DNA from: Adenanthera pavonina
Lineage: Eukaryota > Streptophyta > Magnoliopsida > Fabales > Fabaceae
Length of the DNA: 64,000 nucleotides
Direction: 5' to 3'
Assembly: GCA_026686845.1 (NCBI GenBank)
Contig: JAIVEN010000015.1
Span: forward strand, 25,525,501-25,589,500
Each line of letters starts with the position of its first letter. Position 1 is the first letter of the stretch. Below, in pieces: positions 10,987 to 21,520 of the stretch. Both the position numbers and the translations under genes were made by a program. The notes beneath the pieces are model-generated. The model was not told the DNA's origin, made no database searches, and was given only the letters and a program-made list of their open reading frames with translations.

Positions 10987-12829
10987 GAGAAGGCCGAAAA
11001 ATCCTAAGAAGGGGGAACCTGGGAGTTTGAGGAATAGAGTCAGAGAAAGAGATAGAGAGGCGAAGAAAAAATCTAAGAGAAGCCGAAAAAAAGAGATGCC
11101 GAGAAACCCTAGAGGCTGAAAGCTCAGGGACATAGAGAGAGATGGAGAAAAAGGAAATGCCGTAGGAAGAGAGATAGAAGAAGCAAAGGAGGAAGTAGCC
11201 AGGAAAAGCGGGGAAGCCGAATGTGAAGAGCTAGAAGACGGATGAGGAGCTATGGAAGGACAAGTTGAAGATTCAAAAGAATACTCCGAATGGTAATTCT
11301 TGGGTTTAGCTTCGGATGGTAGGTTGAGAAATTTTAATTTCAATATTGGGTCAAGAAATGATTCAGGTGTTGATTGTTGTTGCCATTAGATACCGTGCTC
11401 TATTTTATTTGCCAGATCGGTAGAAACATGGTACATGGTAGTGCTATTATTGTGGTGTTGATGTGTTTCCTTAGTCCATTGCATGAGTTTATGAAGTTGG
11501 CTTGTTGTCTGTTTCTATAATGATGCATAGTTTTGGGAATGAACTTGATACAATTTTGATAGTTGATAGGGTAGGCCTTTAGTTAGTCACTGTGTCTGAG
11601 ATTTGTTTTGCTTTGTAATGTTCCATTGCTTGAAATTTGATTTAGGGGCTATGGGATATTTAGCTTCTAGTTCTATTGAGGGAAGCTTTGTCACTAGAAA
11701 ATTTTGTTCTCAGAAAAGCTTGTTCTGGTGCATTTTTGTTTGAGGCTCTATTTCCACTGTTGACATTGTGAGGATTAGGTTTGGTTATCTTGGTCCTTTG
11801 TGTTCATTTCTAGTAGAAGTTAGCAACATTTTTTGGTTACGCATTGGATATGTATTCTTTACTTTGTTAATAGTATATAATCTTGATAAAGTGAAATGCT
11901 GAGAAAAGAAAGCCTTGGGCCAGTGAGTTTTGTTCCCTTTTTACTCACTAATTTGTTACAGCATGCTTGAAATATTTGGAGAGAGAAATCAAAGTTTTCA
12001 TGAGCTTAGAATTTCGTTTCGTGGTCTCTATGGGTTTGATTAATAAGTGGTAATAGGTTTTGTAGTAAAAGGCTAGGCTACCTTACTTTGTTATAAAGAG
12101 GATTAGGAAAACTAAATGCTCATTGGTATTTAAGTTCAAGTATGTAGGGTTAAAGTTTGTCTTTCTTTACTTCGTTCATGAAAGGTTTTCCAAATGGATC
12201 TTTCAAGTGTGTGGTTACAATATTTCACCTTCACTGGTAAATTACCATGGTTTGGGATAAGTTCCCAAGAGTCAGTTAGGAATGGTGCTGCTAGCCCCAA
12301 AATTGAGAGAATTGACTAAATGGAATACTTCTCAGCTCAATTTATGCGCTCTATTTTCCATGATACATTTACCAAATGCAGTGTTATTATTTTCAATTTT
12401 TTTGGGAATTATCTGGACTATTTTGTTATGGTAACATTTGCTTTTATGTTTTGTCTATCTTTTAAGACATTAAGTGCTGGTTATTGTATTTCGCTTGAAA
12501 TGGTAACAAGAAAAGTATCATTGCTATAAAAATAAATAAGAAATAATAGTAATAAAAAGGTAATAATAATAAAAAAAAAGAAAGAAGTAAATGTAATTAA
12601 AGAGAGAGAGAGAGTTTTAGAGTCTACCCCAAGAGACTAAGTCTCCGTGGATAAGTAGGGTGTTAGTCAAGGGTATCATGAGCAAGGAGTTGCCATGGTA
12701 CTTCCATTGGCTAACTTTCAAATGTTTTGGGCTCAAATGGTTTCTTTATTTTTATAAATAATAATAATAATAAATAAAATAGATGATAAATAATTGAAAT
12801 AAAAAAAAACCTCTATTGCAACTTTCTGT

Positions 12830-13960
12830 TTACCTTTATGCTTCGAGTAATAATGCCGTGAGTGTTTGGGTGTTAATCAGTAAATTATGAGTGACCAAAT
12901 CACCATATATGCTGTTCAGTTTTGTTTGGAAATTGATTTCGAAAATGAAAATATAGGTAGAGGTTTCACCTTAATTTTGTTTATGATACTATTCCAAGTT
13001 TTAAAGAAGGATTTTTAATTGTGTTGTTTCTTATTTTTCACTATTTAAAATAAGGAAATACAAATAATTTATCAATAAAAAATAATAAAAAGTAATATAA
13101 ATAATTTCAAAATAAATAGCTAAATAATATATATTAAATGTAGTAATTTTATCTTAAATCCCTTTTTGAAGTACTTTTTTTTTATTAACAATAATGATAA
13201 TAAAAAGAGGTTTTCTAAGTACATCTCTTTAAGTAAGTAAATAAAAATAATTTAAGCAAAAATTATTTAAAAAATTTTTTCTTTCTAGTTGCATTTTTCA
13301 TTGCATAATTTGAAACAAAGAAATAAAAACAATTTGGACAAAGATTATTCATGTCCCTCCAAGTTTTTACTCTTTCTACTTATTTACCTTGAGTGGTAAC
13401 ATCGTGAATATTTAGGTATTGATCAATAACTTGTGAGTAATAAAGTCACCACATATGTTGATTATTCCTCTTCTAAATATACATAATAATCACATTTTTA
13501 ACGTTAAAAAGGATCTTATTTATTTCTATAATAAAAAGAAAAATAATTTATACAAAAATTATGTATCTTCCTTCGAACGTTTTCTTTTTGCCTTTATACT
13601 TCAAATGGTAACACCATGGGTATTCAGGCACCAATTAGCGAGCTATGAGTGATAAAGTCACCATAGATCCTGATTGATTCCTTTTTTAGTAAATAAATAA
13701 AAAATAAAAAAATAGATAATATATACATATATATAAGTCATATTTTTAAGTTCTTTTTATTGCTTTTCTTTTATAAAAATATGTTACCACAATCATGTTT
13801 ATTTTTATCATTTAAGAAAATAAAAATGATTTATACAAAATCTATTTTTATCTTAAGTTTTTTTTTTATCTTTGAGCTCCGAGTGGTTACACTGGGGCAC
13901 ATAGATATTAATCGGTGAATTGTGAGTGATAAAATCGCCATAGGTCCTGATCGTAAAAAA
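12830..13960 (+). repeat. Four degenerate direct repeats in the Tat-like relic
   Basis: A phrase of about 90 bp recurs near 12845, 13385, 13605 and 13875. Each copy has a GAGTGGTAACA-like start, a GTATTTAGGTATTAATC-like middle and a TGAGTGATAAAGTCACCATA-like end. Spacing is uneven (about 540, 220 and 270 bp), with AT-rich filler between. There is no coding frame. Confidence 0.6.
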
Positions 13961-14014
13961 AAAAACACACACACACACACACATATAATAATAATAATAA
14001 TAATAATAATAAAA
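13958..14014 (+). repeat. A-run, (AC)n and (TAA)n microsatellites
   Basis: An A-run, then AC dinucleotides to about 13982, then TAA units to about 14012. Simple sequence only. Confidence 0.85.
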
Positions 14015-14590
14015 TTATTTCCTCTAAACTATCTTTCCAAAAGAAATTTTTTAATAAAAAAACATCAACCAGGTGACGTGTATTTTTAAATCTGAACTAT
14101 GTCGACTTTGATCCCTATCGTAGGGTACGTAGGCCCCAGACTCTGATTCTGAGTCAAGTCTGCTCTTGTAAATAAATAATGTTTTCCTCTTATTTTATTT
14201 TTCCAACTTCTCATATTTTGATTTTATTCTTTATTTTCATCTTTACATTTTCTTTTATTTTTATATTTATTTTTTCATATGAATGATTGAAGAGCAATTA
14301 AAATAAATTTTAAAAGTCATAAAAATTGCATGATCAACTTAAGGTAACCGTTCTTAGGAACGGGTGTTGTGGGAGTGCCTAACACCTTCCCTACTCACAT
14401 TTGTATTTCCGAACCTAACTCTGATTCACAAACCATTCTTTTTCTTTTATTTTGGTTTTCCAAAATTTTTCTTAAAATTTTGGTGGTGACTCCTCCAAAA
14501 TCAACCCCTAGGCAGATTTCTCTCTTTTTCTTTCATTTTTTGCGCCATCCGTGTTGTATTTTAGGGTGTGGTAGTCACTTTTGTTGTGCA

Positions 14591-15445
14591 TAAGAGAAAG
14601 TGATGTTGTTTCTCTTATTATGACTAGAAAAACATTCCTAAATTATGCTAGAACTTATTAGAGTGGATCCTACTTGCAAGTTAAGAAAGATCATTCAAGA
14701 TTGCAACTTGCAAGCCAAGACATAATGTTCTAGATGGTATCTCATAAATTTGGAAACAATCATATAGAGGAAATCCATATATATTGCTCCATTCTATTAG
14801 ATAACTCTAGAAAGCCTACCTAAAATATAAAAAATGCATAACATGCATCACACACTAAAAATTTATCTAAATTATGAGCTGCTACTTAATATTGAAGTAG
14901 TCATAATGGACCTATAACTCAAAACAATACTTCGAATCCATCAAATAGAAATTGGAACCTAACAAAATAGACATTTAAGACACCTAAATATTGCACTTTA
15001 TTAGATAAACAAAAATTCTAGCACAAAAATACAAATAATTAAACAAAGACACAAAAGACTCCAACTAACATAATTTTAGACCATTTTGTCAACTTAGGCT
15101 TCAAATAATCTCTTCAATCCACATCTTGTAGCATGCAGGATACTTGGGCCTTCTCAATTTAGGCTTGAAAAATGTGCATAAGCCTCTTGGAATATGGTAG
15201 GACATGCTCATGCATCTTGGGCCATGAAAGGATGTGCTCACGCTTGATCCTGGGCTTGATCTTATAGAAAATGCCTCCTTCATAGCATAAAAAGTCTCTT
15301 CAATGAATTAGACCATTAATTGCTTTCCAATTATTTGCAACATGGGTGATTAAGAATCTCTTGAAAGTCTCCTGATCTCCATCAAGAATATTCCCACAAA
15401 AAATATATATATATATAAATTACAGAGTAAAAATTGAACTCATTC
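14591..15445. other. Intergenic, nothing recognised
   Basis: AT-rich. A 60-codon minus frame at 15101-15283 shows no motif and no neighbours that would support it. Confidence 0.4.

Positions 15446-15508
<63 letters not shown>
15446..15508 (+). repeat. (TAA)21 microsatellite
   Basis: Twenty-one perfect TAA units in 63 bp. Likely length-polymorphic. Confidence 0.95.
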
Positions 15509-15559
15509 GATACTAGCTGTCTCAAAAATTATGTACTAATTAGATATGAGTATATTTTG

Positions 15560-15744
15560 TGGTCAATAACTGTTGAAAATGATTCAAAATTTTTATCCAC
15601 ACTAACCATCAATAATACTTTTTTCACAATATTTTTTTCAACACTTGTTGACGGTTAAATAAGTGTTGATAAAACAAAATTTAGCAGCCAAGGATGCATA
15701 TTTTAACATTTTTGGCCCTAAAATATACGTCTTTTTCTAGCAGT
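15560..15744 (-). mobile_element. Possible CACTA-type transposon terminus
   Basis: Read on the minus strand from 15744 the sequence is TACTGCTAGAAAAAGACG, close to the plant CACTA end CACTACTAGAAAA. Subterminal sequence follows with repeated short words (TCAACACTT/GTGTTGAAA). No partner end and no transposase were found, so this is a weak call. Confidence 0.25.
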
Positions 15745-15987
15745 AATTAATTAATAACTATGGTTGAATTAAAAACTTTATATGTGCATGTTAAAATGTC
15801 GAAGTTCCAACTCCGCAAGGGTAAAAAGGGAGACAAAGCGACAAGAAAAGCTTGTTTTGAATGTGGTTGATGAATGTACCAAATATGCAATGTTCCAATT
15901 ATAGGTTTCGTGAATGGACAGTGAAGTCTCTATTCATGTTAATTATGCCTTTAACCCTTGTTTGTGCCCGTCTCTGTTAGTCATGTA

Positions 15988-16260
15988 CTCCTCCAATTCA
16001 AAATATATGTTCGATTTGATTAATTCCACATGAACTAAAAAATAATAGTTTTATTTATTAAATTTGTAAAAAAAAAAAATATTTTTCAATTTTACCCTTC
16101 TTTAATGCATTACATTTAAAATTTATTATTTTATTTATATTTAATTGTAGATAGTGGTAAAATAAAAAATATTTAATATCTTAAAAATTACCAAATGAGA
16201 CTTATATTTTGAGTCAAAAAAAATTTTTAAAATAGAATTTATATTTTAAACCAAAGGGAG
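15988..16260. mobile_element. Stowaway-like MITE (273 bp)
   Basis: The left end CTCCTCCAATTCAAAATATA and the right end (minus strand CTCCCTTTGGTTTAAAATAT) form imperfect terminal inverted repeats of the CTCCCTCCGTCC class typical of Tc1/mariner-derived Stowaway MITEs. It is flanked by the dinucleotide TA on both sides (15986-15987 and 16261-16262), the target duplication of that superfamily. No coding sequence. Confidence 0.7.
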
Positions 16261-16484
16261 TATGCTTGTAAGTCTCTCAACTACCTTATCTAGTGGTTTC
16301 AAGACTTTGAGGTAATAATAAAGGTGGCAAATTAATCATTCACTAATTTAAGTTTAAAGTTAAATTAATTAAATGGAAAGACGAATAAATTCATGTTAAT
16401 ATCACTTTACAATTAATATGCTTTAAAACACTGTATATGCAGTAAGCACATTAGAGCCACAAGTAAATGTTAAGAAAAGAAAAG

Positions 16485-17304
16485 AGGAAATGACCCTTAG
16501 AAACCAAAATCTTGAATTAGTGTTTAGGAAACAAAGATTTTGAAATGACAGAAAAAGACCATAGATATAAACTGAACAAAATTTTGATTATTAAATTACC
16601 TAAATGTCTTTCTTGGAATGACAGGATCTAATGGTTGAAGAAGAGTGCCAAAACCTTGGTGCAAAAGTATCAAATTTCTAAAGTTGAGTATTAAATAATA
16701 TGGGATGACAATTGTAATTTGTGAATGAAATTTTATTCCACAGTGTAAAATGGGAGAAAATTAGTGTCAAATTCTAAAATGGTAGTTCAAATGGCTAATA
16801 AAAAGTGTCAAAAATGGGGAGTGATATCTAATTTTAATGAGCTTAAACTATTCAGTGTAAAATGACTAGAGATCAATGTTAAATCCTGAAAAGTGTCAAA
16901 TCATTGAGAACAAGTGTCAAACATTCGACTTTCAATACTCTAGATTTCTAAAATTAGAAATTATACTCCCCATTTTGACAATCTTTATCATTTATTTGAT
17001 ATTGTTATTTTAGAATTTGACATCAATTTCTCCTGTTTTACACTGAGAAAAAAAATTTTACTCATCAATTATAGCTGTTAACCCATATTATTTGACACTT
17101 AACTTCAGAAATTTGATACTCTTGCACCCAGATTTTGTACTTTTGTTTAGTTATTTGACACTGCAATTTCAGGAAAGGGATTTAGATAATTTAATAATTA
17201 GAACTTTTTTTAGTTTAGGACCATGGTTTTTTTCTGTCATTTCAGAATCTTTTGGTCATTAAGTGGCATTAATTTAAATTTTTGGTTCCTAAGTGTTATT
17301 TTCC
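16485..17304. mobile_element. Foldback / long-inverted-repeat element (about 820 bp)
   Basis: The two halves are imperfect inverted copies over nearly their whole length. GAAATGACAGAAAAA at 16542-16556 pairs with 17229-17243. ATTATTAAATTACCTAAAT at 16587-16605 pairs with 17180-17198, with one mismatch. Terminal GGAAATGACCCTTA pairs with GGAAAATAACACTTA on the other strand. The inner parts carry many GTGTCAAA/TTTGACAC words. There is no ORF. The target duplication is unclear, so the superfamily (Mutator-like foldback or hAT) is open. Confidence 0.65.
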
Positions 17305-18155
17305 TAAAAGATAAAAGGAGAAAAAGATGGTGGATCGAGGTGGTAAATAAGCAGTGAAATTCATTGAATAACATAATTGAACAATAAGTGGCATCATACT
17401 CTAGAGATGAAGTGGGACCATTGCCACAAGGCTCTCATATCTATCTTATCCAACTTGATAAATATGCCCCACCTTCTTAAATATGTAATATAATGCCAAA
17501 AGTATATATGAAATAAAAATGGCAAAAGATAGTAATATTATTACTTAAATTTAGCTGCCTTGGTAATTAGCAGTTAGATCCCATTGGGCCTTTTTGGCAA
17601 GCATGTTCACCTCCTCAATCGAGGGCTTTATTTTTCAATTGATGTTTTGTTCAAAGCCCTATTTTCATTATTTCCTCATTTGGTATTTCTAAATAGAGTT
17701 GGGAACATAGATTACAACTTGCTGATTGGTTTGTTTAACCTGTGAAAAGGTAAGGGTTGGGTTGCAAAAAATACAACCCATTTAAAATGGCCTAATTTCA
17801 ACCCGAACCAAATAACCTGCAGATTAAATGGGCTAACTTGTAGGTTATATGGGTTGGCCCTTTTCTTTTTTTTCTTTTTTAAGATAAGGCACCTTACTTT
17901 TTAGCAATAGTGGGAGACTCATTTTTCAGCCAGAAAATGACATTGTCCACCCTTAAGAACTAGAAAATTGAAATCACTCTTGGTATATCACGCACAGTCC
18001 ACACCACACCATACCACCCTACCCAACCACACAAATTCTCCATTTCTCTTTGCAAGGCTTTCTAATTTTCTCGATCATGACCCATAATCAAGAGTTCATC
18101 TGGTCATGGTTGAATTGAATAGAGGAGGCATCTCATTTTCAGCATAAGACTATGA
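17305..18155. other. Intergenic, with a possible hAT-like subterminal patch
   Basis: No gene seen. At about 17750-17865 the words GGGTTGGGTTG, CAACCCGAACC, GGGCTAAC and GGGTTGGCCC recall subterminal repeats of hAT elements, but I could not pair two ends. Near 18000-18040 there is a CCACACCA-type C-rich patch. Sire-2 is lost somewhere in 17900-18155. Confidence 0.35.
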
Positions 18156-18171
18156 GGTTATGTAGATAACC
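18156..18171 (+). repeat. Subfamily palindrome copy in the Sire-2 interior
   Basis: GGTTATGTAGATAACC, a variant of the GGTTATGCGGATAACC word that fills the Sire-2 LTR. Here it lies outside the LTR, just past the putative donor of the post-pol exon. Sire-4 likewise has its own LTR word in the equivalent spacer (59160-59690). Confidence 0.6.
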
Positions 18172-18198
18172 AAATTTACAAAGGTCATAACCACTTAC

Positions 18199-18305
18199 TG
18201 ATACCCATGTTATCCCTATAAGCCTCTTCTTTTCACCATAATTCATTCTAATTGTGTAGAATACTTCATTTCATCAGATTTTGAACATTTCAAACCAAGA
18301 AGTAC
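18199..18305 (-). other. Putative 107-nt post-pol exon (Sire-2)
   Basis: On the minus strand a GTAAGTA donor-like site overlaps the pol stop codon (GT at 18397-18396). A TTTGTTTTGCAG acceptor-like site follows (AG at 18307-18306), leaving a 92-nt putative intron. The 107-nt exon ends at another donor-like site, GTAAGTGG (GT at 18198-18197). Spacing matches Sire-4 (93-nt intron, 110-nt exon). Inference from sequence only. Confidence 0.45.
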
Positions 18306-18393
18306 CTGCAAAACAAACTTCTAGATACTCCAATGCTTAAGTTAGTATTATTATTGATTGAATCATACTCAAAAAAAGGATTTCGGAAAATAC

Positions 18394-19978
18394 TTACAAT
18401 TTATTAGGATTTACCATTCCTAATTCTCTTCTAATTTTTCCATGTCTATCTACTGCAAGTGACTTTGTTAGGATGTCAGCAAGCTGATGTTCAGTAGGAA
18501 CAAATTCCAGCTTGACATCACCTCTCAAAATATGATCTCTTATGAAGTGATGTCTTACTTCAATGTGTTTTGTCCTTGAATACATAACAGGGTTCTTTGA
18601 GATGTTGATGGCACTTTGATTATCACACCTTATTGGAATCTCCTTCATCTCAATCTCAAGGTCTTCAAGTTGTTGCTTCATCCAAAAGACTTGTGCACAA
18701 CAACTTCCTGTTGCTACATAGTCAGCTTCAGCTGTGGAGAGTGCTACACTATTTTGCTTTTTTACTAAACCATGACACTAGAGATCCTTCCAAAAATTGG
18801 CATGTTCCACTTGTGCTTTTTCTATAGTCTTGGATCTAGCAAAATCTGTATCTGTATAACTTACGAGCTCTTCTCCAATCCCTTTTGAATATTAGAGTCC
18901 CATTTGAGATGTACCCAGCAAGTATCTGAAAATCATTTTTACAACTGTTGCATGGGACTCTTTGGGACATGATTGGAACCTAGCACACAAACAGACACTA
19001 AATATAATGTCAGGTCTACTAGCAGTTAGATACAATAAGGATACAATCATTCTCATAAATTGAGTTATATCAAAGAGTTTTCCTTCATCATCCATGTCTA
19101 ACTTAGTTGCAGAGGCCATAGGAGTTCCCATAGGTTTAGCATCTTCCATTCCAAACTTCTTTAGCAGCTCCTTGAGGTATTTTGATTAATTGAGGAAGAT
19201 GCCATCATCATATTGTTTGATTTGCAATCTAAGGAAGAAGTTTAGCTCACCCATCATTGACATTTCAATCTCACTCTGCATTAACTTAGCAAAGTTCTTG
19301 CACAAAGATTCAATAATAGTACCAAATATTATGTCATCAACATAAATTTGTACAATAAGTAAATCTTTATTTTCTCTTTTAGTAAATAGTGTTGTATCAA
19401 CTTTTCCTCTTTTAAAAACTTTTTCAATTAGAAAAATACTCAGTCTCTCATACCATGCTCTAGGTGCCTATTTTAACCCATATAGAGCTTTCTTTGGTTT
19501 ATATACATGATTTAGCTTAGTTGAATTCTCAAAACCTGGAGGTCAATTAACATAAACCTCTTCCATGATATATCCATTCAGAAAAGCACTTTTTACATCT
19601 ATTTGATACAACACAATATCTTTTATACAAGTATAAGCTAAGAGAATCCTTATTGCTTCCAATCTTGCAACTTGAGCAAAAATTTCCTCATAAGCAATGC
19701 CTTCTTCCTGATTATATCCTTTACCTACTAATTTAGCTTTATTTCTTATTATTGTTCTTGATTCATCAAATTTGTTCTTAAACACCTATTTGGTTCCAAT
19801 AATAGGGTGGTTTTGGGGCTTAGGAACTAGATCTCAGACTTGATTTCTTTCAAATTGATTAAGTTCTTCTTCGATAACTAAAATCCAGTAGTCATCAGTT
19901 AAAGCTTCTTCAGTACACTTAGGTTCAATTTGAGAGATAAATGCACAATTGTTAACATGATCCCTAAGTTGTCTTCTG
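18394..19978 (-). pseudogene. Sire-2 reverse transcriptase-RNase H (broken)
   Basis: Copia RT followed by RNase H, which would copy the RNA to DNA. Readable blocks are 19785-19543 (RT palm start: ARLEAIRILLAY, then QIDVKSAFLNGYIMEEVYV), 19149-18892 (connection region: MGTPMASATKLDMDDEGK and SRPDIIFSVCLCARFQSC) and 18681-18394 (RNase H end: CDNQSAINISKNP, TKHIEVRHHFIRDH, ADILTKS). Between them the YVDD region and the middle of RNase H survive only across frameshifts and stops. The stop codon at 18396-18394 overlaps a donor-like GTAAGT. Confidence 0.85.
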
Positions 19979-19980
19979 GT

Positions 19981-21505
19981 TTAAACTTTCTCTTGAACAT
20001 CCTTAATAACTTGATCAACTGGATGATTCCTTTGATATCTCCAAGCTTTAAGGAGTTCTTGATATACTTCCTTATTTATTTCACATTCATTATCTTCTTC
20101 TTGGATATCTTTCTCTACATCACTAGATGCAGATATTTTAGGAGGTTTAGTTTTATTTTCTTTAAACACATTCAAATTCTTGAAACTGAAAATTAAATCA
20201 TCCTCATCTTTAGCATGCTTAGACAAAGTTTCATTTTCAAGAAAGACTACATGCACAGATTCTTCAATAGTTCTAGACTTCTTGTTGAATACCGTATATG
20301 CTTTACTTCTATTTGAGTAGCCAAGAAATATACCTTCATCTGATTTGGCATCAAACTTACCCAGATTGTCTTTGTTGTTGTTGTGGACATAGCAAGTGCT
20401 TCCAAAGACATGAAGATGAGAGAGGTTGGGCTTCCTTCCTTTGTAAAGTTCATAAGGAGTCTTCCCTAACATGGGTATGATGTATGCTCTATTCATTAAG
20501 TAGCATGATGTGCTTACAGCATCAGCTCAGAATTGTTTAAGCAATCCTTTTTCATTCAGCATTGCACGAGCCATCTCCTTCATTTTTCTCCACAACTCCA
20601 TTCTGTTGAGGAGTTCTTGGGCTGAGAAGTTGTGCTCCATTTCATTTTCATCACAGTAGTTAGTAAATTTGGCATCCTCAAATTCTCCACCATGATTTGT
20701 TCTAATACATATAATAGAGCAACCTTTCTTATTTTGGATTTTTTTGGCTAAGATAAAAAAAGCATCATATGTTTTATCTTTAGAGGGAAAAAATAAAGTC
20801 CAAATGATTCTAGAATAATCATCTACCACAACAAGTACATATAAGTTTCCACTAATACTTTTAGTACAATTAGGACCTATCAAATCTATGTGCAGTAATT
20901 GTAGAGGTCTTGTTGTAGAAACAATGATTTTGATTTTGAATGATGACTTTGTTTGTTTCCTTTAAGGCAAGCATCACATTCTCTATCATTTTCAAACTTA
21001 ATGTTAGGTAGACCAAGTACAAGTTCATTTTTAATGAGTTTATTCAATTGATGCATGCTAACATGTGCTAATCTCCTATACCACAGCCAATTATCATCAT
21101 TTTCACTTATTAAGCATATAGAGTCTAGAGAAGATAATTCATCTAAATCAATAGTATAACAGTTACCATCTCTCACTATCTTGAGAATCACTTTACGGTC
21201 ACTTTTTCTGATGACTAGGTAGTAGTTGGAATCAAACAGAACCCAGTTGCCTCTATCACAGGTTTAGCTTACACTTAACAAGTTGTGATTGAGTCCTATT
21301 ACGAACAAGACTTCCTCAATTGATGTTTTCGGGTTTCTTCCAACAATTCCAATCCCAACTATCTTACCAAACTGATCATCACTGAAAGTAACCTTTCCTC
21401 CTTTCTTATCTCTCAGCACAATGAATTTTTCTTTATCTCCAGTCATGTGTCTTGAACAAGCACTATCCATGTACCATTTGTTGCTCTTCTTGGCCTTGAG
21501 ACATA
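19981..21505 (-). pseudogene. Sire-2 protease-integrase (broken)
   Basis: The four readable blocks are: 21470-21264 protease with DSACSRHMTGD; 21191-20886 GAG-pre-integrase zinc finger (WYRRLAHVSMHQL...CDACLKG); 20883-20527 integrase core with DYSRIIWTLFFPSK and RTNHGGEFED; and 20496-19981 the C-terminal part (LGKTPYELYKGRKPNLSHLHVFG). The second catalytic Asp reads as Asn (RTNHGG instead of RSDHGG), and several frameshifts and stops intervene, so it is inactive. Pol starts just after a TTGTTTTTTAG pyrimidine-AG motif, one frame away from gag. Confidence 0.85.
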
Positions 21506-21520
21506 CCTAAAAAACAAGTT

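Larger units (their letters stand above)
10930..14590 (+). mobile_element. Probable Tat/Ogre-type Gypsy LTR relic
   Basis: There is no coding sequence. Evidence is a set of motifs I associate with LTRs of the Tat lineage: a TATA box (CTATAAAAGG, 10977-10986), then a purine-rich transcribed leader, GATCCCTATCGTAGGGTACG at about 14110, and the hairpin ACCGTTCTTAGGAACGGGT at about 14347. That hairpin is followed by GTGGGAGTGCCTAACACC and TTGGTGGTGACTCC (about 14480). Neither end could be fixed by TG/CA plus a target duplication, so both limits are approximate. The family call comes from remembered motif similarity. A LINE or non-coding host transcript would be the alternatives. Confidence 0.45.

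Noticed and set aside
10978..11343. 121-codon minus-strand frame rich in Ser, Leu and Phe
   Set aside because: It is the antisense of a GA-rich leader after a TATA box. Low complexity, no motif.
17750..17865. A complete hAT transposon
   Set aside because: Only subterminal-like words are visible. No paired ends, 8-bp duplication or transposase.
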